Assembly: GCA_965219965.1 (NCBI GenBank)
Contig: OZ244796.1
Location: 124,001-188,000 of the forward strand
Reading direction: 5' to 3'
Length of the DNA stretch: 64,000 bases
From: G965219965 sp965219965
GTDB lineage: Bacteria > Pseudomonadota > Alphaproteobacteria > RS24
Of this stretch, positions 51,343 to 60,289 are shown one piece after another. The notes under the pieces are model-generated. The model was not told the DNA's origin and ran no database searches. It saw only the letters and a program-made list of their open reading frames with translations. Both the position numbers and the translations under genes were made by a program. Positions within the stretch are counted from its first letter, which is position 1, and each line of letters starts with the position of its first letter.

Positions 51343-51741
51343 TTAGAATTGATGTTTGAAGCTGTCTGTTTGCATGGGTGTGTCACGTTTAATCCAATGC
51401 GTGTTTTTCTCTTTGAATTTAAGACGCAATTCATCACGCTTGCATAATTGCATTAAAAAAGCGATTGGTGTGAACAACCCGAAAAATATCAATCCAAGCA
51501 CGATAGGACTGATAATCATGCCAAGAAAAAATCCAAAACGCATCCATAGCCGATTGAGGGGAAGCAAGATGTCCGCTTTAACCAAACTGGCTAGAAGGAA
51601 ACAAACCGCTAAAGCGGTGAAAATATAAGCCGCAGTGACAGTTTGGTTAACGAAAAAATATCCAGCAGCAGCAAGACATACCAACGTAAAGAAAAATCCA
51701 AATTTTCTGTTGGAGGGGAGTTGTGCTTGTGAGAACTTCAT
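51343..51741 (-). CDS. SxtJ family membrane protein
   Basis: 132 residues with three to four hydrophobic helices (FGFFFTLVCLAAAGYFFV; AYIFTALAVCFLLASL; FGFFLGMIISPIVLGLIFFG) and a charged cytoplasmic tail ending KRDTPMQTDSF. The N-terminal S-x-R-K-F-G and the LNRLWMRFGFFLG motif are those of the SxtJ family. SxtJ proteins are found beside O-carbamoyltransferases in many bacteria, and their role is not known. First gene of the four-gene carbamoyltransferase operon. Confidence 0.85.
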   Translation of the reverse strand: MKFSQAQLPSNRKFGFFFTLVCLAAAGYFFVNQTVTAAYIFTALAVCFLLASLVKADILLPLNRLWMRFGFFLGMIISPIVLGLIFFGLFTPIAFLMQLCKRDELRLKFKEKNTHWIKRDTPMQTDSFKHQF

Positions 51742-51819
51742 CCCTTCATATCTCCTTGCGAAGTAAGTTCAGCATTATTTTATAGATTTGTTTGAGAGTT
51801 GGGAAGTGTATTTTGGGGA

Positions 51820-52878
51820 TTATATATTTGAGGCATTGGGCGGCTGTTGCCCGCTTGCAATTTTTTCTTTGCGCCATTGAGCTGGCGTTTGGCCTGTCCA
51901 TTTTTTGAAGGCACGGGTGAAAATACTATGCTCAGAATAGCCAAGCCGTGCAGAAATTTCTGAAATGGGTATGGTCGGCTGGCGTAAAAAGCGTTCGGCC
52001 AGCTCATAGCGACGGTCTTTCAAAATCGTATTGAAAGATGTGCCTTCCGCGCTCAGGCGGCGATAGAGGGTGATTTTGGACACGCCCAAACGGCTGGCAA
52101 TTTCCGTCGCCGATGGGTTTTGCGCCACCCGGCGTTCATGCAAACGATGGCGCACAGCAGATGCCCATGACGCATCATTGCCGTCGCTTTTGCTACTGGC
52201 ACGCGCATCTTCCAATAGGCTTTGCAATGTGCGGAAGAGATAATGGTCTTTTGTGTTAAGCGGGCGGTTCACTTCCGTGCGGTCAAATGAAACAGCATTC
52301 ACGCCGCGCTCAAAAAAAATCGGCGCACCCAGCAAGCTGTCATAATCAGAAAAAGACCCTGTCGGTGCATGTTCAAAATGAAATTCCAAAGGCTGGCATC
52401 GGCCTTGTGAATAGCTGGCGGCTAAATGCGCGACATAGCTCATGGAAAATTCCGCATCTTGTCGGCGCGGGCTGATATTATCGTCTTGGATTTGATATTC
52501 AAAATGACACATATCATCTTCTATCCGTAAGCGCGACATAGTGCTGTCTTGAATAAGGTCAATATATTGCGCCAAACTGGTCAGTGCGGCACCAAGATTT
52601 TCTGCACTCATAAATAAATAACCCGTCCCGCCCAGCGTATCGGGATTCATTTTTTTTGCCACGCGGATGCCTAAATGTGTGTCGCCAATAAGCTTAGCCA
52701 GCTCCTCAAAAATCGCTACATAAATGGCCAAAGGCATGCGTTCGGTGTGGTCGTCAAAATCAGTGATTTTGAAATTATACCGCGCCAATATGGTGGCGAT
52801 TTCTTTTTGATATTCTGGCAGAGCGGCAAGTAAATTCGCCGGAACGGATTTCGCTAATCTGGCTCCTATATGCTGCAT
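51820..52878 (-). CDS. AraC family transcriptional regulator
   Basis: 352 residues from ATG 52878. The N-terminal 190 residues form the arabinose-binding-like sensor of the OruR/ArgR-type AraC group, and the C-terminal 100 residues carry two helix-turn-helix motifs (ATEIASRLGVSKITLYRRLS and ISEISARLGYSEHSIFTRAF) with the closing FKKWTGQTPAQWR. GGGAG lies 9 bases before ATG 52878. An open frame extends to TTG 52998, but that stretch seems to hold the promoter (TTGACA near 52985-52990 on the minus strand). It diverges from the aminotransferase gene and probably controls it. Confidence 0.85.
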   Translation of the reverse strand: MQHIGARLAKSVPANLLAALPEYQKEIATILARYNFKITDFDDHTERMPLAIYVAIFEELAKLIGDTHLGIRVAKKMNPDTLGGTGYLFMSAENLGAALTSLAQYIDLIQDSTMSRLRIEDDMCHFEYQIQDDNISPRRQDAEFSMSYVAHLAASYSQGRCQPLEFHFEHAPTGSFSDYDSLLGAPIFFERGVNAVSFDRTEVNRPLNTKDHYLFRTLQSLLEDARASSKSDGNDASWASAVRHRLHERRVAQNPSATEIASRLGVSKITLYRRLSAEGTSFNTILKDRRYELAERFLRQPTIPISEISARLGYSEHSIFTRAFKKWTGQTPAQWRKEKIASGQQPPNASNI

Positions 52879-53068
52879 AATATGTCGCTCCCACGCTTTA
52901 GATTTTTGTGGCGCACCCGTAAATTTTGCATTTTTCTGTGCAAATGTTTTTTTGAGAAACGAATAGTCCACCGATTGAAATAAAATGTCAAGTTTCAAAC
53001 GAAAAGGCGGCTTACGGTGATAATTGCTTTGTTCATTATTTGCCGTGCTGTTAGGCTAGGCAGGCTGT

Positions 53069-53074
53069 TATACT
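53069..53074 (+). promoter_or_regulatory. Possible -10 element of the aminotransferase gene
   Basis: TATACT at 53069-53074 sits 18 bases before ATG 53092, so the leader would be short. No consensus -35 hexamer is visible upstream, as expected for an AraC-activated promoter. Confidence 0.35.
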
Positions 53075-53091
53075 GATGGAGAAATTAACAA

Positions 53092-54441
53092 ATGGCAAAA
53101 AATACCACCAATAAACCCGTCGGCCCGCTGATTTTAGGCATGACTGCGCCGCGTATGACGGACAAAATCACCCCCTTTATTGTTGAGCGCGGTGAAGGGG
53201 TGCATGTTTATGATGCTGACGGCAAAAAATATCTCGATTCACAAGGCGGGCTGTGGTGTGTGAATGTCGGCCATAATCACCCGAAAATGAATAAGGCCAT
53301 TATTGACCAGCTTAATAAAATCGCCTGCTATAACGGCTTTGTGGATACTTCGCATATTCCGTCTATTGAACTGGGACAGAAGATTATTGATATGACGGCT
53401 GAAGAGAATATGCGTAAGGTTATGTTCTCTTCTGGCGGCTCCGATGCGGTGGAAACGGCCATGAAGCTGGCTCGCCAATATTGGAAATTAGAAGGCAAAG
53501 CCACGCGCACCAAATTTATCTCTATGCAATATGCCTATCATGGGGTGCATTTTGGCGGTGTGTCCATTAATGGCAATTCATATTATAGGGAGCCTTATGA
53601 GCCGCTATTGCCGGGCTGTTACCAAATCCCCGCGCCTTTTGTTTATCGCAATCCGTGGACAGAAGATCCGCAGGAATTAGGCGAGCTATGCGCGGGTTTC
53701 CTTGAAGCCGAAATTTTGAAACAAGGCGCGGAAACAGTGGCCGCTTTTGTGTGCGAACCCATTCAGGGCGCGGGCGGCGTGGTTGTGCCGCCAGAGAATT
53801 TCTGGCCCCGCGTGCGTGAGGTGTGCGACAAATATGGCGTGCTGCTCATTGCCGATGAGATTGTCACGGGCTTTGGCCGTTCTGGCGCATTGTTTGGCAG
53901 TCGCGGCTGGGGCGTGAAGCCGGACATAATGTGCTTTGCTAAGGGTATAAGCTCTGGCTATGTGCCGCTAGGGGCAACCGTTATCAATGAACGGGTCGCC
54001 AAAGCATGGGAAGTGGACGGCCCTGAAGGCATGATTATGCACGGCTACACTTATATGGGTCACGCGCTGGCCTGCGCGGCGGGTCTGCAATCCCTGAAAA
54101 TCGTGGAAGAAGAAGGGCTGGTGGAAAATGCAGGCAAGGTCGGCGCTTATTATATTGAGCAGATGACCGCGCTGAAAGACGAATTCCCCATTATTGGCGA
54201 TGTGCGCGGCAAGGGGCTGATGATGGCCGTGGAACTGGTCGCCGACCGCAAAACCAAAGAGCCGCTTGCGCCCGATAACCCGCTTACAGGGGCGATTTCG
54301 TCCAATGCCTTGCGGAATGGCGTGGTGATACGCGGCATTGCCAATAAGCTGATTGCCAGCCCACCGCTAACCTTTAGCCGCGAAAATGTGGATGAGGTGG
54401 TGAGCGTGCTACGCAAGGCCTTTAAGGAGGAATGTGCATAA
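53092..54441 (+). CDS. Class III (omega) aminotransferase, PLP-dependent
   Basis: 449 residues. The PLP Schiff-base lysine is K284 in CFAKGISSGYVPLGA, Asp255 in LLIADEIVTGFGR binds the pyridine nitrogen, and FSSGGSDAVETAMKLAR binds the phosphate. This group transfers amino groups from terminal amines (beta-alanine, putrescine, taurine or aryl amines) to pyruvate or similar acceptors. The neighbouring alanine dehydrogenase would recycle alanine formed from pyruvate, which supports a pyruvate-dependent enzyme (inference). GGAG precedes the start; an AraC regulator is divergent. Confidence 0.9.
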   Translation: MAKNTTNKPVGPLILGMTAPRMTDKITPFIVERGEGVHVYDADGKKYLDSQGGLWCVNVGHNHPKMNKAIIDQLNKIACYNGFVDTSHIPSIELGQKIIDMTAEENMRKVMFSSGGSDAVETAMKLARQYWKLEGKATRTKFISMQYAYHGVHFGGVSINGNSYYREPYEPLLPGCYQIPAPFVYRNPWTEDPQELGELCAGFLEAEILKQGAETVAAFVCEPIQGAGGVVVPPENFWPRVREVCDKYGVLLIADEIVTGFGRSGALFGSRGWGVKPDIMCFAKGISSGYVPLGATVINERVAKAWEVDGPEGMIMHGYTYMGHALACAAGLQSLKIVEEEGLVENAGKVGAYYIEQMTALKDEFPIIGDVRGKGLMMAVELVADRKTKEPLAPDNPLTGAISSNALRNGVVIRGIANKLIASPPLTFSRENVDEVVSVLRKAFKEECA

Positions 54442-54638
54442 ACCACGCCGAAAACTGTGGCTAATATGTCACTTTTCAGCCCCTTTTGGCCTGTTTTGGC
54501 GGATTTGGAGCAGGCTTGGTATGAAATATCAATTTTTTGTAAAAAAAAGTCTATTATTTATTTTAATATGAAACTAAAGTCTGCATGATTCGCCGCAAAA
54601 GGTGGCGACTCACGGGTAAAAGAGGGAGGAACTCACCC

Positions 54639-57050
54639 ATGTATAATATGATGAAAAAACGACTACTCATTGCAGGTGCGGCGTTTATGGCCTTTGGTCA
54701 TGCTGGTGCGATGGCGCAGTCAATTGACGAGATTGTCGTCACAGCTCAAAAGAAAGAGCAAAACATTCAAGAGGTTGGTATTTCTATCACGGCTATGCCT
54801 GGTGATACGATTGAAGCCCTTGGATTTAGCACCACCCCTGATATTGTCGCTCAGGTACCCGGCCTAAATGTCGGCACGCCTGTCGGTGAAGGCAACAACC
54901 CTGCATTTTCTTTGCGCGGTGTCGGCCTGAACGACTTTAACGACAATAGTGAGGGCCCGATTGCTGTCTATATAGATGAAGTCTATCAAGCAGCCCTGCC
55001 GGGTCTGACATTTAACCTGTTTGACACAGAGCGCGTGGAAGTTCTGCGCGGCCCACAAGGCACACTCTATGGTCGTAACGCAACGGGTGGTTTGATTCAC
55101 TTTATTTCTAAAACCCCAACAGATGATGTTGATGGTTATTCAACCGTGGAAATGGGTAATTACAACACATTGAACTTCTCCGGTGCTATCGGTGGTTCAT
55201 TGGGACAAGGCGCAAGAGGCCGTCTGTCTGTTTCATCCCTCAATAATGACGGATATGCTTCAAACCGTATCGGCCCAGATTCAAACCAAGCTGGCAGTGT
55301 TGCCGTGCGTGGCCAAATTGAGTTTGACCTTGCGCCTGAAACAACATTGCTGTTGAAAGCTGAGCATGCCGACTCTGATGTTGCGGCTCCTTATTATCAG
55401 CATGAAGGCACGACTGATGCGACTGGTGCTGATGCTTTGCCATTCTGTCCGCAACAATCTGGAACATATGATGTTTATTGTTATGCAGATAATGATGGCG
55501 ATAATTTTGACGGCGAATATAACACCCAAGGCCGCTTGGAAATTGAAAAAGAGGCTTTCACAGCCACTTTGAAAACACCTGCGGGCATGGGCATTGAGCT
55601 AACCAATGTGGCTCATTATTCTGAAACCGTTAAAGCCCACCAAGAGGATACGGATATGGGACCCAATAATGGTCTTGATGCCCGTTTCGGCTCTACGACA
55701 ACAGTTATCTCTGATGAACTGCGTCTGGCTGGTGAAGGCGATAATTATAGCTGGGTTGTGGGTGCATTTTACCTAGACACAGAAGTTGAAGGCTCGCTTG
55801 ACATTGATGTTAATCACCGCCGTGACTTCTTGTCATTCCTTGACCGTTTGGCTGAAGAGGCTGGCGGTTTTGGTGTATCTATCGCTACGCTTCCTGACCC
55901 AGACTTCCCATTTGGTGCGCCTGGCACAGGTGGTCTGTCTGGTGCGAACCCGAATATAGATTTGACCCTTGATGTGTTCGCTGCGGGTGATACGGATGCA
56001 ACGCTTCTGCCATTTATCCGCTATGATGCGTCTTACACACAAGACACAACATCTACGGCGATTTTCGGCCAGTTTGATTATGAGATAACCCCTCAGCTTA
56101 AACTGACAGCAGGTGCGCGTTACACAGAAGAGGAGCGTGAGCTTGAATATGTGAACCTTGCCAATGCTGATGCGGCGTTTAACAATTTTGTTACAGGAAT
56201 CATTGGTGTGCCAGACTTCTTTAGGTTCACCTCTGAGGCACTCGCAGGTGGCCCAGCCTATAACATTATTGAAGATGATAATGTATCAGGCAAAGTCGTG
56301 CTAGATTACCAAGTCAATGATGATTTGCTGGTCTTTGTGAGCGCGAACCAAGGCTATAAAGCAGGCGGCTTTAACGCAGGTCTGCTGGACTTCACAGATG
56401 GCGTAGGCGTAGAAGATGTGCCTTATGATGCTGAGGAGTTGTTGTCTTATGAAACAGGCTTCAAATATGATTTCCCAAGTGGGAATTATCGTGTGAACGC
56501 TTCTGCTTTCATCTATGACTACACAGATTATCAAGCACTGACTTTCCGTGGTCTGTCGCAATTCATCACCAATTCCGATGCTGAATTTACAGGCGCGGAA
56601 GTGGAGCTTGTTGGCACACCCATGGAAGACTTGTACTTCCAAATCGGTGCCAGCTTGCTGGATGCTGAAATTGACCAAGTTAGCGTAGATGGCGTGGTTT
56701 CTGAAGGTGTCTCACCTGTGCTGGCTCCTGAGTTCACCATTAACGGCTTGGTGCGTTATGAGCAAAATGTTGGACGCGGCGCAGTCGCTTACCAGCTGAG
56801 CTTCAACCATCAGGACGACCACTATTTTGACATCACCAATAAGGAGCTGTCAAAAGAAGAGGCTTACACCCTGCTTGACGGGCGTGTGTCTTATGAAGTG
56901 GATAATTGGGAATTTGCCATTTATGGGCAGAACCTAACAGATGAGGAATATCGGGTTTACACCTTTGACTTCTCTGGTCCAGCTGGCTTTAACCAGCAGT
57001 TCTATGGGAAACCAAGATGGTTCGGGGCGACTGTTACTTACAGACACTAG
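54639..57050 (+). CDS. TonB-dependent outer-membrane receptor
   Basis: About 803 residues. ATG 54639 follows GGAGGA and begins a signal peptide (MKKRLLIAGAAFMAFGHAGA, cut after MAQ); a longer frame from 54585 lacks this. The TonB box-like DEIVVTAQ is followed by the plug domain (ISITAMPGDTIEALG, VEVLRGPQGTLYGRNATGG) and a barrel of about 22 strands. The last strand ends TVTYRH, with His rather than the usual aromatic residue at the C-terminus. The substrate is unknown; no siderophore genes are near, and the flanking amine genes suggest an organic nutrient. It is closed by a strong terminator. Confidence 0.92.
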   Translation: MYNMMKKRLLIAGAAFMAFGHAGAMAQSIDEIVVTAQKKEQNIQEVGISITAMPGDTIEALGFSTTPDIVAQVPGLNVGTPVGEGNNPAFSLRGVGLNDFNDNSEGPIAVYIDEVYQAALPGLTFNLFDTERVEVLRGPQGTLYGRNATGGLIHFISKTPTDDVDGYSTVEMGNYNTLNFSGAIGGSLGQGARGRLSVSSLNNDGYASNRIGPDSNQAGSVAVRGQIEFDLAPETTLLLKAEHADSDVAAPYYQHEGTTDATGADALPFCPQQSGTYDVYCYADNDGDNFDGEYNTQGRLEIEKEAFTATLKTPAGMGIELTNVAHYSETVKAHQEDTDMGPNNGLDARFGSTTTVISDELRLAGEGDNYSWVVGAFYLDTEVEGSLDIDVNHRRDFLSFLDRLAEEAGGFGVSIATLPDPDFPFGAPGTGGLSGANPNIDLTLDVFAAGDTDATLLPFIRYDASYTQDTTSTAIFGQFDYEITPQLKLTAGARYTEEERELEYVNLANADAAFNNFVTGIIGVPDFFRFTSEALAGGPAYNIIEDDNVSGKVVLDYQVNDDLLVFVSANQGYKAGGFNAGLLDFTDGVGVEDVPYDAEELLSYETGFKYDFPSGNYRVNASAFIYDYTDYQALTFRGLSQFITNSDAEFTGAEVELVGTPMEDLYFQIGASLLDAEIDQVSVDGVVSEGVSPVLAPEFTINGLVRYEQNVGRGAVAYQLSFNHQDDHYFDITNKELSKEEAYTLLDGRVSYEVDNWEFAIYGQNLTDEEYRVYTFDFSGPAGFNQQFYGKPRWFGATVTYRH

Positions 57051-57094
57051 TCCCGTCTGACCCGATTCTCTGAACTGAGAATCCGAACTTAAAG

Positions 57095-57126
57095 CCACTG
57101 GCTGTGTTAACAGCCAGTGGTTTTTT
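57095..57126 (+). terminator. Rho-independent terminator of the TonB receptor gene
   Basis: A perfect 10-bp stem CCACTGGCTG/CAGCCAGTGG with loop TGTTAA is followed directly by six T. It lies 45 bases after the receptor stop and before the Lrp gene on the other strand. Confidence 0.95.
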
Positions 57127-57158
57127 GTTGCGCGGGTTTGGGGCAGGGCGCGGGGCGA

Positions 57159-57620
57159 TTATCGCTGGGTTGGATAGCCCACCCATGGCTTAACGGTTTT
57201 CATCACCAGCGCGCTATGGATGCGGCTTATATGCGGCAGGGTGGAAATCACCTCGCGGTAAATATCTTCATAATCGGCGGTGTCTTTAACCGCCACCTTA
57301 ATGAGATAATCTGCCCGCCCCGTCATAAGATGACATTCCAGCACTTCTGGCCGTTGGCGGGCGGCGGCTTCAAATTCAGACAGCACTTTATCCGTTTGGC
57401 TGACCAGTGCCAGCTCTACGAAAAACATCATGCCCAAATCCAGCCGCGCCGGATTAAGCCGTGCGCCATAGCCATCAATATAGCCGCGCTCTTCTAGCAG
57501 GCTTATCCGCCGCGCACAGGCCGATAGCGATAGCCCAATAATCTCGGCAATTTCGCCAATAGGACGCTTGCAATTTTGCTGAAGCTGGGCGAGGATTTTT
57601 CTGTCCAGTAAATCGGTCAA
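57159..57620 (-). CDS. Lrp/AsnC family regulator of alanine dehydrogenase
   Basis: 153 residues from TTG 57620, which has GGAG 7 bases upstream and gives the normal Lrp start (LTDLLDRKILAQLQQN). ATG 57665 would add 15 residues, lacks a ribosome site and overlaps the probable operator. N-terminal helix-turn-helix (IGEIAEIIGLSLSACARRI), then the RAM effector domain (VLECHLMTGRADYLIKVAV). Divergent from ald, which such regulators commonly activate in response to alanine. Confidence 0.9.
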   Translation of the reverse strand: MTDLLDRKILAQLQQNCKRPIGEIAEIIGLSLSACARRISLLEERGYIDGYGARLNPARLDLGMMFFVELALVSQTDKVLSEFEAAARQRPEVLECHLMTGRADYLIKVAVKDTADYEDIYREVISTLPHISRIHSALVMKTVKPWVGYPTQR

Positions 57621-57644
57621 GGATAAACTCCGCTTATTTTGGAT

Positions 57645-57690
57645 AAATGCAGGAAATATTCCCATAATTTAGCAAAAATGCAAGAAAAAT
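57645..57690. promoter_or_regulatory. Lrp-type direct repeats between lrp and ald
   Basis: AAATGCAGGAAATAT (57645-57659) and AAATGCAAGAAAAAT (57676-57690) agree in 12 of 15 positions and start 31 bases apart, three helical turns. Same-face spaced repeats suit an octameric Lrp protein. The region lies in the lrp-ald divergent promoter. Confidence 0.55.
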
Positions 57691-57767
57691 AGAAAAGTTT
57701 CTTACAATAATGGCGGTATTTGTCCCATACGCCCCGCCCAAGGGGTCATTAATAGAAGGATACGGCA

Positions 57768-58883
57768 ATGTTAATCGGGGTTCCCAAGGAAATTAAAAAT
57801 CACGAATATCGGGTGGGGCTGACGCCAGAAAGCGTGGCCGAGCTGACCCAAGATGGCAATGAGGTGATTGTTGAAACCCGTGCCGGCGAAGGCATTGGCG
57901 CGAGCGATGCCGATTATCAACAAAGTGGTGCGGAAATTATCGCCGATGCGGCGGAAGTGTTCGCCCGCGCTGAAATGATTGTCAAAGTTAAAGAGCCGCA
58001 AGCGGTGGAACGCGCCATGCTCCGCGAAGGGCAGATTTTATTTACCTATTTGCATCTCGCCCCCGATCCAGAACAGACGCAGGATTTAATTAAATCCAAA
58101 GCCGTGTGCATTGCTTATGAAACAGTGACGGATAATTTCGGCGGCTTGCCTTTGCTTAAACCCATGAGCCAAGTGGCGGGTCGGCTGGCAACGCAAGAAG
58201 GGGCAACTGCTTTGAAACGCAATGCGGGCGGACGCGGTTTGCTTTTAGGCGGCGTGCCAGGCGTGGCACGTGCCAATGTGATTATTATTGGCGGCGGCGA
58301 TGTCGGCATGAATGCGGCGCAAATGGCGGTCGGCTTGCAAGCCAATGTGACGATTTTAGAGCGCAGTCCGCAAGTGATGGAACGGCTGTTACATCATTTT
58401 GGCGCGACGGCGCAAGTGTTGCGCTCCACGCCGGCTTTGCTGGAAAAACTTCTGCCTACGGCGGATTTGGTGATTGGCTGTGTGCTGATTCCGGGCGCGG
58501 CTGCCCCGAAAGTAATTTCAAAGAAAATGCTGCAAACCATGCGGCGCGGCAGTGTGCTGGTGGATGTTGCCATTGACCAAGGCGGCTGTTTTGAAACGTC
58601 CAAACCAACCACGCATGAAAACCCAACCTATGAGGTGGACGGCGTGGTGCATTATTGCGTCGCTAATATGCCAGGCGCGGTGTCTAATACCTCAACCTAT
58701 GCGCTTAATGCCGTGACCATTGGTCATGTGCGGAACATTGCGCGGCTTGGCTGGCGCGAAGCACTGGCCGCCGACCCGCATTTGCTCAATGGGCTGAATG
58801 TGTGCCATGGCCAGCTCACTTGCGAAGCGGTGGGTGTAGCTTTGGATTTGCCCAGCGTAGCTCCTGAATCCGTGCTGAAATAG
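57768..58883 (+). CDS. ald: Alanine dehydrogenase
   Basis: 371 residues, normal length. Interconverts L-alanine and pyruvate plus ammonia with NAD. The N-terminal domain begins with LIGVPKEIKNHEYRVGLTPE containing the substrate lysine region, then FTYLHLAPD, and the NAD-binding motif VIIIGGGDVGMNAAQMA with the DVAIDQGGCFETS and VANMPGAVSNTSTYALN segments. AGAAGGA precedes ATG. With the adjacent aminotransferase it may recycle alanine made during amine use. Confidence 0.96.
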   Translation: MLIGVPKEIKNHEYRVGLTPESVAELTQDGNEVIVETRAGEGIGASDADYQQSGAEIIADAAEVFARAEMIVKVKEPQAVERAMLREGQILFTYLHLAPDPEQTQDLIKSKAVCIAYETVTDNFGGLPLLKPMSQVAGRLATQEGATALKRNAGGRGLLLGGVPGVARANVIIIGGGDVGMNAAQMAVGLQANVTILERSPQVMERLLHHFGATAQVLRSTPALLEKLLPTADLVIGCVLIPGAAAPKVISKKMLQTMRRGSVLVDVAIDQGGCFETSKPTTHENPTYEVDGVVHYCVANMPGAVSNTSTYALNAVTIGHVRNIARLGWREALAADPHLLNGLNVCHGQLTCEAVGVALDLPSVAPESVLK

Positions 58884-58942
58884 GGTTGCATATATGGCGG
58901 GGCAAATTATGCTGACTAATAGCCAAGGAGGAGTTGGTTTCT

Positions 58943-60286
58943 ATGTTTGGGAAGTGTAAAGCAAAAACCGCCGACAGATTTGTCACCATCGCCGTGATAG
59001 ACACAAATGGTCTTTTGCGCGGCCAGAAAGTTGCCGCCCGCGAATTGGCAGGCATTTTGAAAAATGGCATGGGCATGGCACCCGCGCAATTATCACTTGA
59101 CCCAACAGATGTGTTTCTCAATGTGCCGGGCGTGTCGGATGATACAGGCGATTTTCACGACTCACCTTTGGCGGTTGACGCTAATAGCCGCCGCACCTTG
59201 CCATGGGAAGCAGCCCAAGATAGCGGCTTTTATTTGGCGCAATTTACGGGTGACGCGGCTTATTTCTGCCCGCGTAGTGTGTTGCGGCGCGTCTTAAAAC
59301 GCGGGGCAGATATGGGGCTGCACCCTAAAACGGGCTTTGAAGTGGAATATACATTATTTGACGAAACCGCCCGTTCGCTGACCGAGAAGGGTTATAAAAA
59401 CCCGCTAACGGCAACAGCGCATCCAAGCCATGATTTGATTATTTACCAAACAGCGCAGTGCGATTATTACCACGATGTCGCCAATATGTGCGACACGCTG
59501 GGGATTAAAGTCGCCAAAATGCATGAGGAAATTGGCGGCGGTTTTATGGAAGTGTGCATTTCAGCCGCCCACGCTTTGGAAGCGGCGGACCAAACTGTAT
59601 TGCTGAAAAATTTCCTGCGCGTTAAAGCCATGCGTGATGGGCGCACTATTTGTTATATGCCACGCTGGTCGGAGGAGGCTGATAGCCAATCCACCCATGT
59701 GCATGTGTCGCTCTTAGATGCAGGTGGCGCACCCGTTTTTTGGGATGCGAATAATGAGGCGAATATGTCCGAAACATTCCGCCATTTTATCGGCGGCCTG
59801 CAAGCCTATTTGCCAGAAATGATGCTGGTTATGGCTCCGACCGTCAATAGCTGGCGGCGTTTTGCCGAAGGCACATTCGCCCCGCCTGCTTTTAGCTGGG
59901 GCATAGAAAACCGCACCACAGCTTTCCGCATTGTCGGCCATAGCAAAAGCTCCATTCGGGTGGAAAATCGTATGCCTGGCTCAGATAGCAATGCTCATTT
60001 GGTCACGGCGGCGATTTTATCGGCGGGCTTTGCGGGCATTGAAAGCAAAGCCGCGCCAAGTGAACCGACTGTGGGCAATGGCTATATTCCCGAAATCGCC
60101 AAAGGTCCAACCTTACCAGAAAATATGGGCGCGGCTATAAAGGCTTTACAAGGCTCTGCTGTTGCTAAGGATTGGCTGAGCGAAAGATTTGTGGAAACTT
60201 ATACATCGTCACGCGCATCACAGCTGGAGTCATTCAAAGGAAAGGATTTGATTGACGAACGCCGCCGCTTTTTTGAATTGGGGTGA
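58943..60286 (+). CDS. Glutamine synthetase-like gamma-glutamylamide ligase
   Basis: 447 residues of the glutamine synthetase superfamily, the branch with PuuA, GlnA3/4 and GMAS that ligates glutamate to amines. Catalytic residues are seen in FEVEYTLFD, MHEEIGGGFMEV, QSTHVHVSLLD, NSWRRFAEG and IENRTTAFRIVG with the RVENRMPGSDSNAHL motif. ATG 58943 follows AAGGAGGAG by about 9 bases; TTG 58934 is too close to it. Amine substrate unknown. It is followed after 3 bases by a class I amidotransferase and then a P450, so the three form one operon. Confidence 0.88.
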   Translation: MFGKCKAKTADRFVTIAVIDTNGLLRGQKVAARELAGILKNGMGMAPAQLSLDPTDVFLNVPGVSDDTGDFHDSPLAVDANSRRTLPWEAAQDSGFYLAQFTGDAAYFCPRSVLRRVLKRGADMGLHPKTGFEVEYTLFDETARSLTEKGYKNPLTATAHPSHDLIIYQTAQCDYYHDVANMCDTLGIKVAKMHEEIGGGFMEVCISAAHALEAADQTVLLKNFLRVKAMRDGRTICYMPRWSEEADSQSTHVHVSLLDAGGAPVFWDANNEANMSETFRHFIGGLQAYLPEMMLVMAPTVNSWRRFAEGTFAPPAFSWGIENRTTAFRIVGHSKSSIRVENRMPGSDSNAHLVTAAILSAGFAGIESKAAPSEPTVGNGYIPEIAKGPTLPENMGAAIKALQGSAVAKDWLSERFVETYTSSRASQLESFKGKDLIDERRRFFELG

Positions 60287-60289
60287 GGC

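Noticed and set aside
48177..51741. Saxitoxin or nodulation factor biosynthesis
   Set aside because: Only the carbamoylation accessory set is present; none of the polyketide, amidinotransferase or nod genes is in the window.
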